Positions 8,565 to 17,382 are shown, counted from the first letter of the stretch. The stretch: DNA of 64,000 bases from an uncultured Spirochaetales bacterium (GCA_949288415.1 CASEKE010000045.1:92368-156367); one strand, 5' to 3'. Notes: a model not told the origin generated them from the letters alone. Made by a program: numbers and translations.

Positions 8565-8571
8565 AGTAACT

Positions 8572-10485
8572 ATGATAATCATCCTGAACCAGGGCGTAAC
8601 GTCCGATGAAAAGAATGCCATAAGAAGCGCTCTCAAGGAGAAAGGCTTCATCGTCAAGGAGATTGTCGGCCAGGAGGACACGGTCCTCGGAGCCGTAGGA
8701 ACCGCCCGGATCGATCCTCGAATGATAGAGATCATGCCGGGGGTCTCGCGAGTCGTACCGATTTCCAAGCCTTACAAGCTCGCATCCCGTGAATTGAAGA
8801 AGGAGGATACGATCGTATCCGTGGGCAAGGTCCGCATCGGTGGAGGACGCATAGCCGTCATGGCCGGTCCATGCGCCGTGGAATCTAGAGATCAGATCCT
8901 CAGGATTGCAGGCAAGGTCCGTGAGGCCGGTGCCGTCATACTGCGCGGAGGTGCGTACAAGCCGCGTACCAGCCCTTATTCGTTCCAGGGACTCGGAGAA
9001 GAAGGACTCAGGTATCTCAGAGAGGCAGGCGACATGTTCGACATGCCGGTCACGACCGAGGTCGTGTCTCCCCGGGATGTCGATGTGATGAAAGACTACA
9101 TCGACATGTTCCAGATCGGAGCAAGGAACATGCAGAACTTCGAGCTGTTGAAGGAAGTCGGAAAGACCGGGATGCCTGTACTTCTCAAAAGAGGTCTTTC
9201 GGCAACCATAGAAGAGTGGCTGATGGCTGCCGAATACCTCATGGCGAGTGGGACAGACCAGGTTGTGCTGTGCGAAAGAGGAATCAGGACTTTCGAGAAG
9301 GCGACCAGAAATACTCTCGACTGTTCCGCTATCCCGGTTGTCCAGAAACTTACCCATCTTCCTGTCATAGGCGATCCTTCACATGCCACAGGCATAAGGG
9401 ACATGGTCTCTCCTATGGCGTTGGCTCTTGTTGCTTCCGGAGCCAGCGGAATCATGGTGGAGGTGCATGACAATCCGGACAAAGCTCTTTCCGACGGACC
9501 GCAGTCGCTCTATCCTGAGCAGTTCGAGCGTCTCATGCGAGACATAGAGGCATTGGCGCCCGTGGTGGGCAAGAGCGTGGAGAGGATTCCTCGCATCGTG
9601 CCAGAGTCCATCAAGGCAGAGTCTGCCAAGGTCGGCACGCCGTCCGGTTCGGCAGTCATAGCTTTCCAGGGGGAACGCGGCGCTTTCAGCGAGCTTGCGG
9701 TACGTCGCACGTTCAGCGAGGACGAGAAGGTTCTGCCGTGCAAGAATTTCAAGGATGTGTTCGACGCAGTTGCCAAGGGCGAGGCGAAGTACGGAGTGAT
9801 ACCTGTCGAGAATACTCTTGGCGGATCGGTCCTCGAGAATTACGACCTGCTCAAGGTAGAGGAGAACGTGACGGTCGTAGGCGAGTGCGAGGTCAGAATA
9901 ATTCATAATCTCATAGCGAATCCCGGTGTCCGTATCGAGGATATCAAGAGGGTATATTCCCATCCGCAGGGGCTTGCGCAATGCAAGGAGTACCTCGATG
10001 TCCATCTTCCGAATGTAGAGCGGATTCCGTTCTTCGACACGGCAGGAGCCGTATCCTATGTCAAAAATGAACATATGATGGATGCCGCTGCGATTGCAGG
10101 CAGCCCCGCAGCCGTGCACAATTCGATGGAGATACTCGTTCCGGGCATCGAGACGAATCCAAGGAACTACACGCGCTTCTTCGTGATTTCACGCGAGGAG
10201 AATGCCGCCGAGTTCCGTTCCCGCTCGAAGATAGACATGGCGAGCGTGACATTCTGCGTGCCCGACAAGCCGGGAGCGCTTCTCAATGTCCTCGATATCC
10301 TCAGAAAACACGAAATAAACCTCCAGAAGCTCGAGAGCCGTCCTATTCTCGGCAAACCTTGGGAATATAGCTTTTTCCTCGAGCTGGAGATCAAGGATGT
10401 GGCAGGTCTTGACGATGTGGTTGCCCTCGTGAAGGAACAGACCACGGGATTCAGGATTCTGGGCTATTACACGAAGGCCCACTGA
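8572..10485 (+). CDS. Bifunctional DAHP synthase / prephenate dehydratase fusion
   Basis: This protein joins the first step of the shikimate pathway to a late phenylalanine step. Residues 1-70 are a ferredoxin-like regulatory domain. About 72-340 form an AroF-type DAHP synthase with AGPCAVES, RGGAYKPRTSPYSFQG, QIGARNMQNF, LLKRG, GDPSHATG and EVHDNPDKALSDGPQSL. About 362-545 form a prephenate dehydratase (IAFQGERGAFSE, VIPVENTLGGSV, YSHPQGLAQC, NPRNYTRFFVI). About 552-637 form an ACT domain with the phenylalanine-binding ESRP motif. No chorismate mutase domain is present. A plausible role is phenylalanine-feedback control of both ends of the pathway through one polypeptide. Its stop overlaps the start of the DUF4416 gene. 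Confidence 0.92.
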   Translation: MIIILNQGVTSDEKNAIRSALKEKGFIVKEIVGQEDTVLGAVGTARIDPRMIEIMPGVSRVVPISKPYKLASRELKKEDTIVSVGKVRIGGGRIAVMAGPCAVESRDQILRIAGKVREAGAVILRGGAYKPRTSPYSFQGLGEEGLRYLREAGDMFDMPVTTEVVSPRDVDVMKDYIDMFQIGARNMQNFELLKEVGKTGMPVLLKRGLSATIEEWLMAAEYLMASGTDQVVLCERGIRTFEKATRNTLDCSAIPVVQKLTHLPVIGDPSHATGIRDMVSPMALALVASGASGIMVEVHDNPDKALSDGPQSLYPEQFERLMRDIEALAPVVGKSVERIPRIVPESIKAESAKVGTPSGSAVIAFQGERGAFSELAVRRTFSEDEKVLPCKNFKDVFDAVAKGEAKYGVIPVENTLGGSVLENYDLLKVEENVTVVGECEVRIIHNLIANPGVRIEDIKRVYSHPQGLAQCKEYLDVHLPNVERIPFFDTAGAVSYVKNEHMMDAAAIAGSPAAVHNSMEILVPGIETNPRNYTRFFVISREENAAEFRSRSKIDMASVTFCVPDKPGALLNVLDILRKHEINLQKLESRPILGKPWEYSFFLELEIKDVAGLDDVVALVKEQTTGFRILGYYTKAH

Positions 10486-11018
10486 TGCAATACCGGCCAT
10501 ATGACAAGGTTCTGCTGTTCTCGGGCATATTGACGTCGATAGGTCTGCCCGGGAGCCTACTTTCCCGCCTCGAGGAGAGATTCGGGAAAATAGTCTATAT
10601 CTCCGAAAAGCTGGATTTCGATTTCACCGATTACTACAACGAGGAGATGCAGACGCCGATAGAAAGATATTTCGTCGCATTCGAATCCCTTGCGATGCCG
10701 GACGATCTGGCTATGGCCAAAGTGTTCACCAACGATCTTGAGGCGGAATATGCCGTCGAAGGGAATCGTCGCATCAATCTCGATCCCGGTACTCTCAGCG
10801 TGTCGAACGTGATTCTCGCCACGACCAAGAACAGAGCCCACAGAATAGCGATAGGACATGAGCTATATGCAGAGGTCACTCTCATATACCATCGCAAAGG
10901 GTTCGAATCTTTCAAGTGGACGTATGCCGACTACAGAAGTCGTACCGTCCAGGATATCCTTCTTGAAATGAGGAGGATCTATCTGGATGCCGTCCGCAAG
11001 GAGAACAAACCGAACTAG
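10485..11018 (+). CDS. DUF4416 family protein
   Basis: The 177-residue soluble protein matches my memory of the DUF4416 family, which has no established function. Recognisable features are an N-terminal KVLLFSGILTS stretch, a central DFDFTDYYNEEM segment and FTNDLEAEYAVEGNRRINLDPG, followed by HRIAIGHELYAEVTLIYHRKGF. The ATG overlaps the stop of the aromatic fusion gene (TGATG), so it is translated from the same mRNA. The lipoprotein gene follows six bases after its stop. Confidence 0.7.
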   Translation: MQYRPYDKVLLFSGILTSIGLPGSLLSRLEERFGKIVYISEKLDFDFTDYYNEEMQTPIERYFVAFESLAMPDDLAMAKVFTNDLEAEYAVEGNRRINLDPGTLSVSNVILATTKNRAHRIAIGHELYAEVTLIYHRKGFESFKWTYADYRSRTVQDILLEMRRIYLDAVRKENKPN

Positions 11019-11024
11019 AGGGAT

Positions 11025-11750
11025 ATGATCCGTATCCTCGTCCTTTCTGTCGTTCTGGCCTTTTTTCCTTCGTGCGACATTCCCGACGGCAGGACGGTTG
11101 TCCTGGACATCCCGTCCTTTCCCCCGATTGCATCGATTCTTTCAGAATCTCCTTTCTATGACCTTCTTTGTTTCGATGGATACAAGGTCAGGCATCTTTT
11201 CGTGCAGAAAGGCACATCCGAAGTGTCCATACGTGTCCGGCGAGGATCCCTTGTCCTTTTTGTTCTGACTCCGTTCGGAGAATTCAGCCCGCTTGCATCC
11301 TGGTTCCAGCCGGGCATGTCCGTTCCATCGACCTTTTCTTTCGGTACTGCGTCGACGGTCCGATTCCTGATCGACGTCGCAGAGAGGAATCCGGGGCTTG
11401 TATCATCTCTTTCCTTCTCGGATCTGATCCGCGACAATCCGGATGGCGACTCGATCGACAGAAGGAAGCTTCTTGACGCTCTTGAGAACGGCAATCTTTC
11501 CGGCTCCAGCGATCTTGCCGCAAAGAAATTCCCTGTCGTTGTCGAAACCTACCTGCATGGGCGATGGTCCAGCGACCGTGACGACATTCCGGATTTCTGG
11601 ACGACTCTTTCCGGCGGGCCAGCCGAAATATGGCTATACGAGGGATTTTACCGATTTTTCCACGAGAACGGCGAACATATGCTCGTAATTGCGGTGTCTT
11701 CTGATGGCTCAAGCATCACTAAGCTATCCCTCATACCTATATTCTCTTGA
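11025..11750 (+). CDS. Putative lipoprotein, unknown function
   Basis: The N-terminus MIRILVLSVVLAFFPSC is a short signal peptide with a cysteine at position 17, consistent with a spirochaetal lipobox, so the mature protein is probably membrane-anchored outside the cytoplasm. The remaining 225 residues show no motif I recognise. The central part is rich in Ser, Phe and Asp and could be beta-structured. It is the third gene of the unit with the aromatic fusion and DUF4416, separated by only six bases. The -35 of the next gene overlaps its stop codon. Confidence 0.65.
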   Translation: MIRILVLSVVLAFFPSCDIPDGRTVVLDIPSFPPIASILSESPFYDLLCFDGYKVRHLFVQKGTSEVSIRVRRGSLVLFVLTPFGEFSPLASWFQPGMSVPSTFSFGTASTVRFLIDVAERNPGLVSSLSFSDLIRDNPDGDSIDRRKLLDALENGNLSGSSDLAAKKFPVVVETYLHGRWSSDRDDIPDFWTTLSGGPAEIWLYEGFYRFFHENGEHMLVIAVSSDGSSITKLSLIPIFS

Positions 11751-11774
11751 AAAGAACCATCGATTCAATATAAT
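11747..11774 (+). promoter_or_regulatory. Promoter of the L-serine dehydratase gene
   Basis: TTGAAA (11747-11752), 16 bases, TATAAT (11769-11774). The -10 ends seven bases before the ATG at 11782 and no SD is present, so the predicted transcript is leaderless. The -35 overlaps the stop codon of the preceding gene. Confidence 0.65.
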
Positions 11775-11781
11775 TGGATTT

Positions 11782-12984
11782 ATGGAATCATTGAGAGAGC
11801 TATACAGAATCGGCCAGGGGCCGTCATCCTCGCACACGATGGGGCCGAGAAAGGCCGCGGAGGATTTCATTGGCAGACATCCGGAAGTCAAGAGTGTAAG
11901 AGCGGAACTCTACGGGTCGCTTGCGGCAACAGGAAAAGGGCATCTGACAGACAAGGCCATAAGGGAAGCTTTCAAGGCTGCCGGAGTGGAGACCGAGATA
12001 TTCTGGTTTCCCGACGTGTTCCGTAGCTTCCATCCCAACTGTCTCTCGCTCATTTCGAGCGATGGTTCCGTAAGCGAGACATACTATTCCGTAGGAGGCG
12101 GCAAGATCGTACGTGAAGGCGATTCGTCCTCCGGCGCCGATGAGGTCTATCCTAACGAGCTCGTAGGTTCGATGAAGAAACTCCTTGCCTTTGCAGACAG
12201 CGAAGGCTATCAGCTATGGGAAGTCGCTCTCCGCTTCGAAAAAGATGACATCTGCTCTTATATGGAGGAGATCTGGCAGGTAATGAAAGATGCCATAAAG
12301 AGAGGGCTCGAGAACGAAGGCGTTCTTCCTGGAGGACTGAAGCTTCCTAGAAAGGCCTGTCTTGTCCATGAACAGGCAATAAGCATGTCCGGAGCCCTTG
12401 GAAACACTCTGGTGGCACATTCGTATGCTCTTGCCGTGTCCGAGGAGAACGCTGCCGGAGGTATCATCGTGACTGCTCCGACATGCGGTTCCTGCGGTGT
12501 CCTTCCCGGTGCTCTCTACTACATAATGAAAGAATACGACATTCCGGAGAAGAGGGTCATAAGGGCTCTTTTGACTGCAGGTCTTGTAGGCAACATCGTC
12601 AAGACGAACGGTTCGATAAGCGGAGCGGAAGTAGGTTGCCAGGGAGAGGTAGGCGTTGCCTGTGCAATGGCAGGTGCTGCCGTCGCCCAGCTTCTGGGCG
12701 GAACGATTCGTCAAGTCGAATATGCCGCTGAAATGGGACTGGAACATCACCTGGGACTTACCTGCGATCCTTTGAAGGGGCTTGTGCAGATTCCATGCAT
12801 CGAGAGGAACGGATTCGCCTGCATGCGTGCCGTAGACCATGCTTCGTTCGCTCTGGTAGGAGACGGGACCCACAAAATATCGTTCGACGACGTAGTGGAA
12901 GTCATGATGGAGACAGGCCATGCTCTTCCAAGTCTGTACAGGGAGACGAGCATGGGCGGTCTGGCCCGTGTCTGGGGCAACTGA
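11782..12984 (+). CDS. sdaA: L-serine ammonia-lyase, iron-sulfur dependent, single chain
   Basis: This enzyme deaminates serine to pyruvate and ammonia with an oxygen-sensitive [4Fe-4S] cluster. The 400-residue chain carries the beta domain (GPSSSHTMGPRKAAEDF near the N-terminus) fused to the alpha domain. Cysteine motifs are APTCGSCGVLPG, GCQGEVGVACAMAG and GLTCDPLKGLVQIPC, followed by RNGFACMRA. I place the start at 11782 from family alignment (ESLRELYRIGQGPSSSH); an earlier in-frame start would overlap the lipoprotein gene. Pyruvate made here can feed the PFOR encoded at 36397. No terminator is evident before the glycerate kinase gene. Confidence 0.92.
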   Translation: MESLRELYRIGQGPSSSHTMGPRKAAEDFIGRHPEVKSVRAELYGSLAATGKGHLTDKAIREAFKAAGVETEIFWFPDVFRSFHPNCLSLISSDGSVSETYYSVGGGKIVREGDSSSGADEVYPNELVGSMKKLLAFADSEGYQLWEVALRFEKDDICSYMEEIWQVMKDAIKRGLENEGVLPGGLKLPRKACLVHEQAISMSGALGNTLVAHSYALAVSEENAAGGIIVTAPTCGSCGVLPGALYYIMKEYDIPEKRVIRALLTAGLVGNIVKTNGSISGAEVGCQGEVGVACAMAGAAVAQLLGGTIRQVEYAAEMGLEHHLGLTCDPLKGLVQIPCIERNGFACMRAVDHASFALVGDGTHKISFDDVVEVMMETGHALPSLYRETSMGGLARVWGN

Positions 12985-13113
12985 TAGCTTTCATGCCTCT
13001 TTACGAATTCCGCTATGCATCATAGAATGTTGCAAAAAGGTTTTCGATAGGTTATTCAACATTAACGGCATTCAAGTGCCGCTATAGGAAGCAGCAGAAC
13101 AGGAGGTTCCGCA

Positions 13114-14247
13114 GTGAATAAAATTGTGCTCATTCCAGATTCCTTCAAGGGAACGATGTCTTCCGAGAGGATTATCGCGATAGAGAAAAAGGTCATTTCC
13201 AGATATTATCCTGATGCAGAGGTAGTCGGAATTCCGGTTGCCGACGGAGGCGAAGGATCGGTGGATGCATTCCTTTCTTCCTGTGGGGGAGAAAGGATTT
13301 CAGTGGATGTCCACGGACCGTACATGGAAAAGACGGAAAGCTTTTTCGGTCTTCTTCCCGACGGTACTGCCGTTGTCGAGATGGCAGCCGCTGCCGGTCT
13401 TCCGATGGTAGGCGATTGCAAGGATCCGTCCGCAACCACGACATACGGTGTAGGGGAGCTTCTGCTGGCTGCTGCCAAGAGGGGAGCGCGACGCATCATA
13501 CTAGGTCTTGGCGGGTCCTGTACCAACGATGCCGGAACCGGTGCCGCTGTTGCTTGCGGAGTCGAATTTCTCGACGGAGACGGCAATCCCTTCGTTCCTG
13601 TCGGAGCTACTCTCGATAAAATTGCCGACATAGATACGACCGGTCTGGATGAAAGTCTGAAGGCAATTCCGATCATCACGATGTGCGATATCGACAATCC
13701 TTTCTATGGCCCTTCCGGTGCTGCCGCCGTATATGGCCCGCAGAAGGGAGCGGACAAAGATATGGTCGAAATGCTGGACGGAAAGATGGAATTTCTTGCG
13801 TCTCTTATAGAAAGAAAGCTTTCCATCGACGTACAGAAGATTCCCGGATCAGGCGCTGCCGGCGGTATGGGCGGCGGCATGGTCGCTTTCTTCTCGTCCT
13901 CTTTGAAGATGGGAATAGATACGGTCCTGGATGTCACCGAATTCAGGAAAAGAGCCGCCGGTGCCGATTTCATTTTCACCGGAGAGGGAAAAATAGACAC
14001 GCAGAGTCTCAGGGGAAAGGTCGTGATCGGCGTAGCCCGCGAGGCAAAGAGCCTGGATGTGCCTGTTGTGGCCTTTGTCGGGGATATCGGAAACGATATA
14101 CAGAAGGCCTACGACGAAGGTGTTGCAGCCATATTCTCCACAAACCGTGTCGCCGTTCCTTTCAAGGAAGCGAAGCTGAGAGCTGCGGAGGATCTCGAGC
14201 TAACAGTGGACAATTTTCTCAGGTTCATGAAACGTATCGGAAAGTGA
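13114..14247 (+). CDS. glxK: Glycerate kinase (GlxK/GarK type)
   Basis: This enzyme phosphorylates D-glycerate, feeding it into glycolysis. The 377-residue protein has the family signatures LIPDSFKGTMSSERI, PVADGGEGSVDAFLS, the glycine-rich GLGGSCTNDAGTGAAVACG, PGSGAAGGMGGGMVAF and FTGEGKIDTQSLRGKV. The start codon is GTG at 13114, preceded by AGGAGG at a good distance. A small hairpin (CGGCA-TTCAAG-TGCCG) lies about 30 bases upstream without a T-run. It follows the serine dehydratase in the same direction with a 129-base gap. The stop faces the convergent Toprim-like gene. Confidence 0.92.
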   Translation: MNKIVLIPDSFKGTMSSERIIAIEKKVISRYYPDAEVVGIPVADGGEGSVDAFLSSCGGERISVDVHGPYMEKTESFFGLLPDGTAVVEMAAAAGLPMVGDCKDPSATTTYGVGELLLAAAKRGARRIILGLGGSCTNDAGTGAAVACGVEFLDGDGNPFVPVGATLDKIADIDTTGLDESLKAIPIITMCDIDNPFYGPSGAAAVYGPQKGADKDMVEMLDGKMEFLASLIERKLSIDVQKIPGSGAAGGMGGGMVAFFSSSLKMGIDTVLDVTEFRKRAAGADFIFTGEGKIDTQSLRGKVVIGVAREAKSLDVPVVAFVGDIGNDIQKAYDEGVAAIFSTNRVAVPFKEAKLRAAEDLELTVDNFLRFMKRIGK

Positions 14248-14257
14248 AGAAGGTCGC

Positions 14258-14289
14258 CGGAATCCGGAGTCTGTTCCGATCCGGTTCCG
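14258..14289. other. Hairpin in the convergent gap between glycerate kinase and the Toprim-like gene
   Basis: CGGAA-t-CCGGA pairs with TCCGG-TTCCG (ten pairs, one bulge) around an 11-base loop. It fills the 42-base gap between two convergent stops. There is no T-run on either strand, so it is not a classical terminator, though it could impede read-through. Confidence 0.4.
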
Positions 14290-15000
14290 TCATTGCCAGA
14301 CGACGTAGCCGAATTCCTCGAAAAGAAGGTTTATGTTGGTGTGCCTCATAAGCGATGCGTTGTCCTTTCTTATTTCGTCCCAGCTCGATTTGTAGTCTGT
14401 GCCCAGCGGACCGCACTCCGATACGACATAGCTGTAGAAGTCTCTCCAGTTCTGACCGAACCTGTCCGCGAACTCGTCGGACAGGTCGGACTTCCTGTTG
14501 TCGTTGAGGTTTTCTCCGATTCCGTACAGTGCATGTTCTATGTTGTGGGAAAAGTAGTAGATTCTGTATGGTATGTCGTTTCCGAGACAATTCAGGCCGG
14601 AAAGAACGTCCAGGTTCTTTCTCTTTTTCCTGTTTCTGGCGGCGATCGAAGAGACGAATTTCGTCCTTATGCAGTCGCTTTCGTACCTGATCCTGTGTGC
14701 AGCGGCATCTTCCACGATCATTTCGTCCGGTATGAATGCCCCATCGGTGTCTGTTGCATGGAATACGGCCAGAACGTCCGATCTCCGCAGGGCGTAGCGT
14801 TTCATCTCTGCCGAGAGAATATCTTCTATAGCATCCTTAGGGGCCTTTTCCGACGAACTCAGGAAGAAGTCTCCGTGTACTATGTGGAACTTGACTTCGG
14901 AAGGATTGAAAAAGCTTTTCATCACAAGGTAAATTGCGTTCTCGTCCGTCGGGCCTTCGCAGATGAACAGTACAAGCTTCTTCGCTCTAGCTTTCCTCAT
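14290..15000 (-). CDS. Toprim-like (RloB/OLD-nuclease-like) partner of an AAA ATPase
   Basis: The 236-residue protein starts with KKLVLFICEGPTDENAIY, where Glu15-Gly16 fits the Toprim glutamate. It later has VFHATDTDGAF with Asp84 and Asp86, fitting the Toprim DxD metal site. Residues about 115-130 are very basic. The C-terminal half has YYFSHNIEHALYG, a conserved-looking His/Asn segment. Toprim partners of ABC-type AAA ATPases act as nucleases in OLD, Gabija and PARIS-like defence systems, so a nuclease effector role is my inference. Its start lies inside the 3' end of the ATPase gene (14-base overlap), so the two are translationally coupled. Confidence 0.55.
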   Translation of the reverse strand: MRKARAKKLVLFICEGPTDENAIYLVMKSFFNPSEVKFHIVHGDFFLSSSEKAPKDAIEDILSAEMKRYALRRSDVLAVFHATDTDGAFIPDEMIVEDAAAHRIRYESDCIRTKFVSSIAARNRKKRKNLDVLSGLNCLGNDIPYRIYYFSHNIEHALYGIGENLNDNRKSDLSDEFADRFGQNWRDFYSYVVSECGPLGTDYKSSWDEIRKDNASLMRHTNINLLFEEFGYVVWQ

Positions 15001-16372
15001 TCGCCCTCCATGCCTTTCTCAGTGCCCTGCCGATTTCGTAGCTGTCCGTCTCTTCGCAGATATTCTCCTTTCTTCCGCCGAGAAGAAGGCTTCTTATATA
15101 TACGTCCCGGAGATTGTTCGTGTCCCGTATGTTCGTCATCCTGATGTATCGATTGTCGGGGTTCGATGTGGAGAATACGATGCTGTTCTTGTCGATCATC
15201 TCGAGAATCCTGAGATTATGGCTTGTGAAGATCATCTGCCCCTTGGCCCCCTTGCTGAATACCTGGATCAGTTCTCCCAGAAGATATTCGAATATGGAGG
15301 CATCGAATTCGTCGATTACGAGGCAAACCGATTCGTCGTTGTACACGGAGAGGAGTATGTTGATTATGGAGATGATCTTTATTATTCCCTCGCTTTCGTA
15401 TCTGATAGGTATAGCCTTTCCGTTCTTGAACGACACGAGCTCGATCCTGACGCCTTTCTTTCCTTCCTTTGTGAGTTCTTCGCCGGCTTCGTACAGGCCG
15501 AGTGTCAGATGTGGTACGATGGTCTGCAGAACGGTATTCATTTCGCGGATCATCCGTTTCAGCGTATCTCTGTCTTCCATCGAGAGAATGTCCGGCTTGC
15601 CGATGTCAAGAATCATCAGTCTGCTTCTCTTGCCTCCGTCGCTTCTGCTCTGGTACGTGATCGGGAGCTTGAACGAGGAATCGACTCCGAATTCCCTGGA
15701 CGATATCACGACAAGAGAGTTCTCGGCATATTCGCGTAGAGCGGTCACTACGGATTCGAGAAGGGCCGATCCGTCTCCATCGAGACCGGAAATGATCGGA
15801 TATGCACCGTCGTCGGAGAACAGGAATGAAGAATTGCTTCTTGCACTGAGTCTTGCCGCCACCATAAGATCCAGTTCGAGCTCTCTGTTGTTTTTGACAA
15901 GACGCCGGTAGTTTTCCATCGGCCTGATGGCCATATCTTTAGACGAGAAGCCGATCAGCGTCCTTCGCCTTTCGAACCCGTCTCCGTCGCTCTTCTTTTT
16001 CCGTATATCGATCTCTTCCTTCTGCAGGTAGGCTTTCTCGTTTTCGATTCCTATGCGGACGGAGTAGGAAGCAAAGAGCTCGATCGTTCCTTTCCCGTCC
16101 AGGAATGCATATTCCACCTCCAGTTCCGCCGTTTCCGCATCGACGTTTATGTAGTCCTTTATGGCAGCCGGGATTTCCTTTCCCCGCATGATAACCTCGA
16201 GCATCTCGAAGGCTTCTATGACAGCCGTCTTTCCGGATCCGTTCTGGCCGTAGATACCGACTATGTCCGCACTGTAGCTCTTCTCTTTCAAGAAGGATGG
16301 CATCGTAATCTCTCCGAATCTTACATTCTTGAAATCGCGGAGAGTTATTGACTCGAGTTTGAGTTTCGGCAT
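14987..16372 (-). CDS. AAA family ATPase (AAA_15/OLD-like) paired with a Toprim-like gene
   Basis: The 461-residue protein is an ABC/SMC-like ATPase. An N-terminal strand (LKLESITLRDFKNVRFGEI) leads to Walker A GQNGSGKT at 42-49. A long helical insertion follows, then a degenerate signature region (YESEGIIKIISI), Walker B SVCLVIDEFDAS near residue 355 and an H-loop FTSHN. No transporter or SMC arms are present. The ATG at 16372 has an AGGAG SD nine bases upstream and a TATAAT about 24 bases upstream. With the overlapping Toprim-like gene it forms a two-gene cassette of ATPase-nuclease type. I do not know a named system that matches exactly. Confidence 0.7.
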   Translation of the reverse strand: MPKLKLESITLRDFKNVRFGEITMPSFLKEKSYSADIVGIYGQNGSGKTAVIEAFEMLEVIMRGKEIPAAIKDYINVDAETAELEVEYAFLDGKGTIELFASYSVRIGIENEKAYLQKEEIDIRKKKSDGDGFERRRTLIGFSSKDMAIRPMENYRRLVKNNRELELDLMVAARLSARSNSSFLFSDDGAYPIISGLDGDGSALLESVVTALREYAENSLVVISSREFGVDSSFKLPITYQSRSDGGKRSRLMILDIGKPDILSMEDRDTLKRMIREMNTVLQTIVPHLTLGLYEAGEELTKEGKKGVRIELVSFKNGKAIPIRYESEGIIKIISIINILLSVYNDESVCLVIDEFDASIFEYLLGELIQVFSKGAKGQMIFTSHNLRILEMIDKNSIVFSTSNPDNRYIRMTNIRDTNNLRDVYIRSLLLGGRKENICEETDSYEIGRALRKAWRANEES

Positions 16373-16551
16373 TGTATTGATCTCCTGGAATAATTATAGT
16401 TCATAATACCGAAACTAGGTAATCAAAAGCGAAATATGTATAAAAAATACGGTTTTGTGACTTGTTTGTATGCAATCTGTCTAAAGTAAGGAGGAATGTG
16501 TATCCGGATCAACGTGTCGAAACGGACTTGGCCTTCGGATTTGAGACCTGT

Positions 16552-17382
16552 TCAATCGAAGAAGAACTCATCAGCGACAGCGAGGTGGCAGGACGAAATT
16601 TTCGTCCTGCAGCGCAGCATACTGTCGACTGCATCTCCCGAGCAGTGGCTGAGGCCGAGTATGGATACTCCCATGTCTTCGAGGCCGCCGATGGTCTCTC
16701 GGATCCGCGCTTCCTCCGAGTTTTTCAGATGCGTACCTCCGAAGATGGCATGTATGTGCTTTTTGCTTCGTTCCGTTATGCTTTCGGCGATGTTGAGAAT
16801 CCCGGGATGTGAGCATCCGACCAGAACAACAAGTCCTTTCGAGGTTTCGATCGCAGCGGCGATTTCGTCGTGGAAGTCGTCCTTGACGAAGCCTGATGGT
16901 GTTCTCCTGACGTATTTCCCGGGGATGGTCTCGCAGCTGTTCCTTCTTTCGAACGCGCAGTAGAGTCGGAAGCCCGGGAATACCTCGACTTCGTCCGTGA
17001 CCGTGGTCGGGAATATTCCATGAGAGATGAGGTAGTTTTCGTTGTAGCCGGCAGAGAGATTCGCATGCTTTGCCAAGTCGCAGGAATATTTCTCCTGGAA
17101 GAAGTCCGGACCGATGAAAAGCTTTTTTGCAGCCAAGCCCGATTCTATGAAGTACTTGAATCCTGTCGCATGGTCGTAGTGGCTGTGGCTTATGACGGTA
17201 GCTTCCGCTTTCCTGATGTCTTCGCCGAGTGCGAAGGCATTCTTCAATGCAGTGTCGTCCGGACCGGTGTCGAATATGACTGTGTGACCGTCGTACTGTA
17301 CCAGGTAGCACAGTCCGTGTCTGTTCTCGACGCATTTGCGCTCGCCTGCCTTGTCGTCGAGCAGTGTAAGTATCCGCAGCAT
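16552..17382 (-). CDS. Metallo-beta-lactamase-fold hydrolase (COG1237-like)
   Basis: The 276-residue cytoplasmic protein has metal-binding motifs of the superfamily: HSHYDHATG (HxHxDH), VVLVGCSHPGILNI and AIFGGTHLKN, then LGLSHCSGD near the C-terminus. This pattern and order resemble COG1237 proteins annotated as dihydropterin-ribofuranosylaminobenzene-phosphate synthase-like; the true substrate is unknown. The frame remains open for 70 codons upstream. The ATG at 17382 has a strong SD (GGAGGTAGG) and homology starts there (LRILTLLDDKAG). A 10-bp inverted repeat sits inside its last 60 bases. The gene is divergent from the beta-glucuronidase gene. Confidence 0.8.
   Translation of the reverse strand: MLRILTLLDDKAGERKCVENRHGLCYLVQYDGHTVIFDTGPDDTALKNAFALGEDIRKAEATVISHSHYDHATGFKYFIESGLAAKKLFIGPDFFQEKYSCDLAKHANLSAGYNENYLISHGIFPTTVTDEVEVFPGFRLYCAFERRNSCETIPGKYVRRTPSGFVKDDFHDEIAAAIETSKGLVVLVGCSHPGILNIAESITERSKKHIHAIFGGTHLKNSEEARIRETIGGLEDMGVSILGLSHCSGDAVDSMLRCRTKISSCHLAVADEFFFD

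Noticed and set aside
10885..10910. GGTTCGAATC, a T-loop-like sequence suggesting a tRNA
   Set aside because: It lies inside the DUF4416 coding sequence, and no acceptor, D or anticodon stem can be folded around it.
16496..16963. Plus-strand frame preceded by AAGGAGG near 16487
   Set aside because: The SD-like run touches the ATG, leaving no spacing, and most of the frame is the antisense of the metallo-beta-lactamase-fold gene. The product has no recognisable motif.
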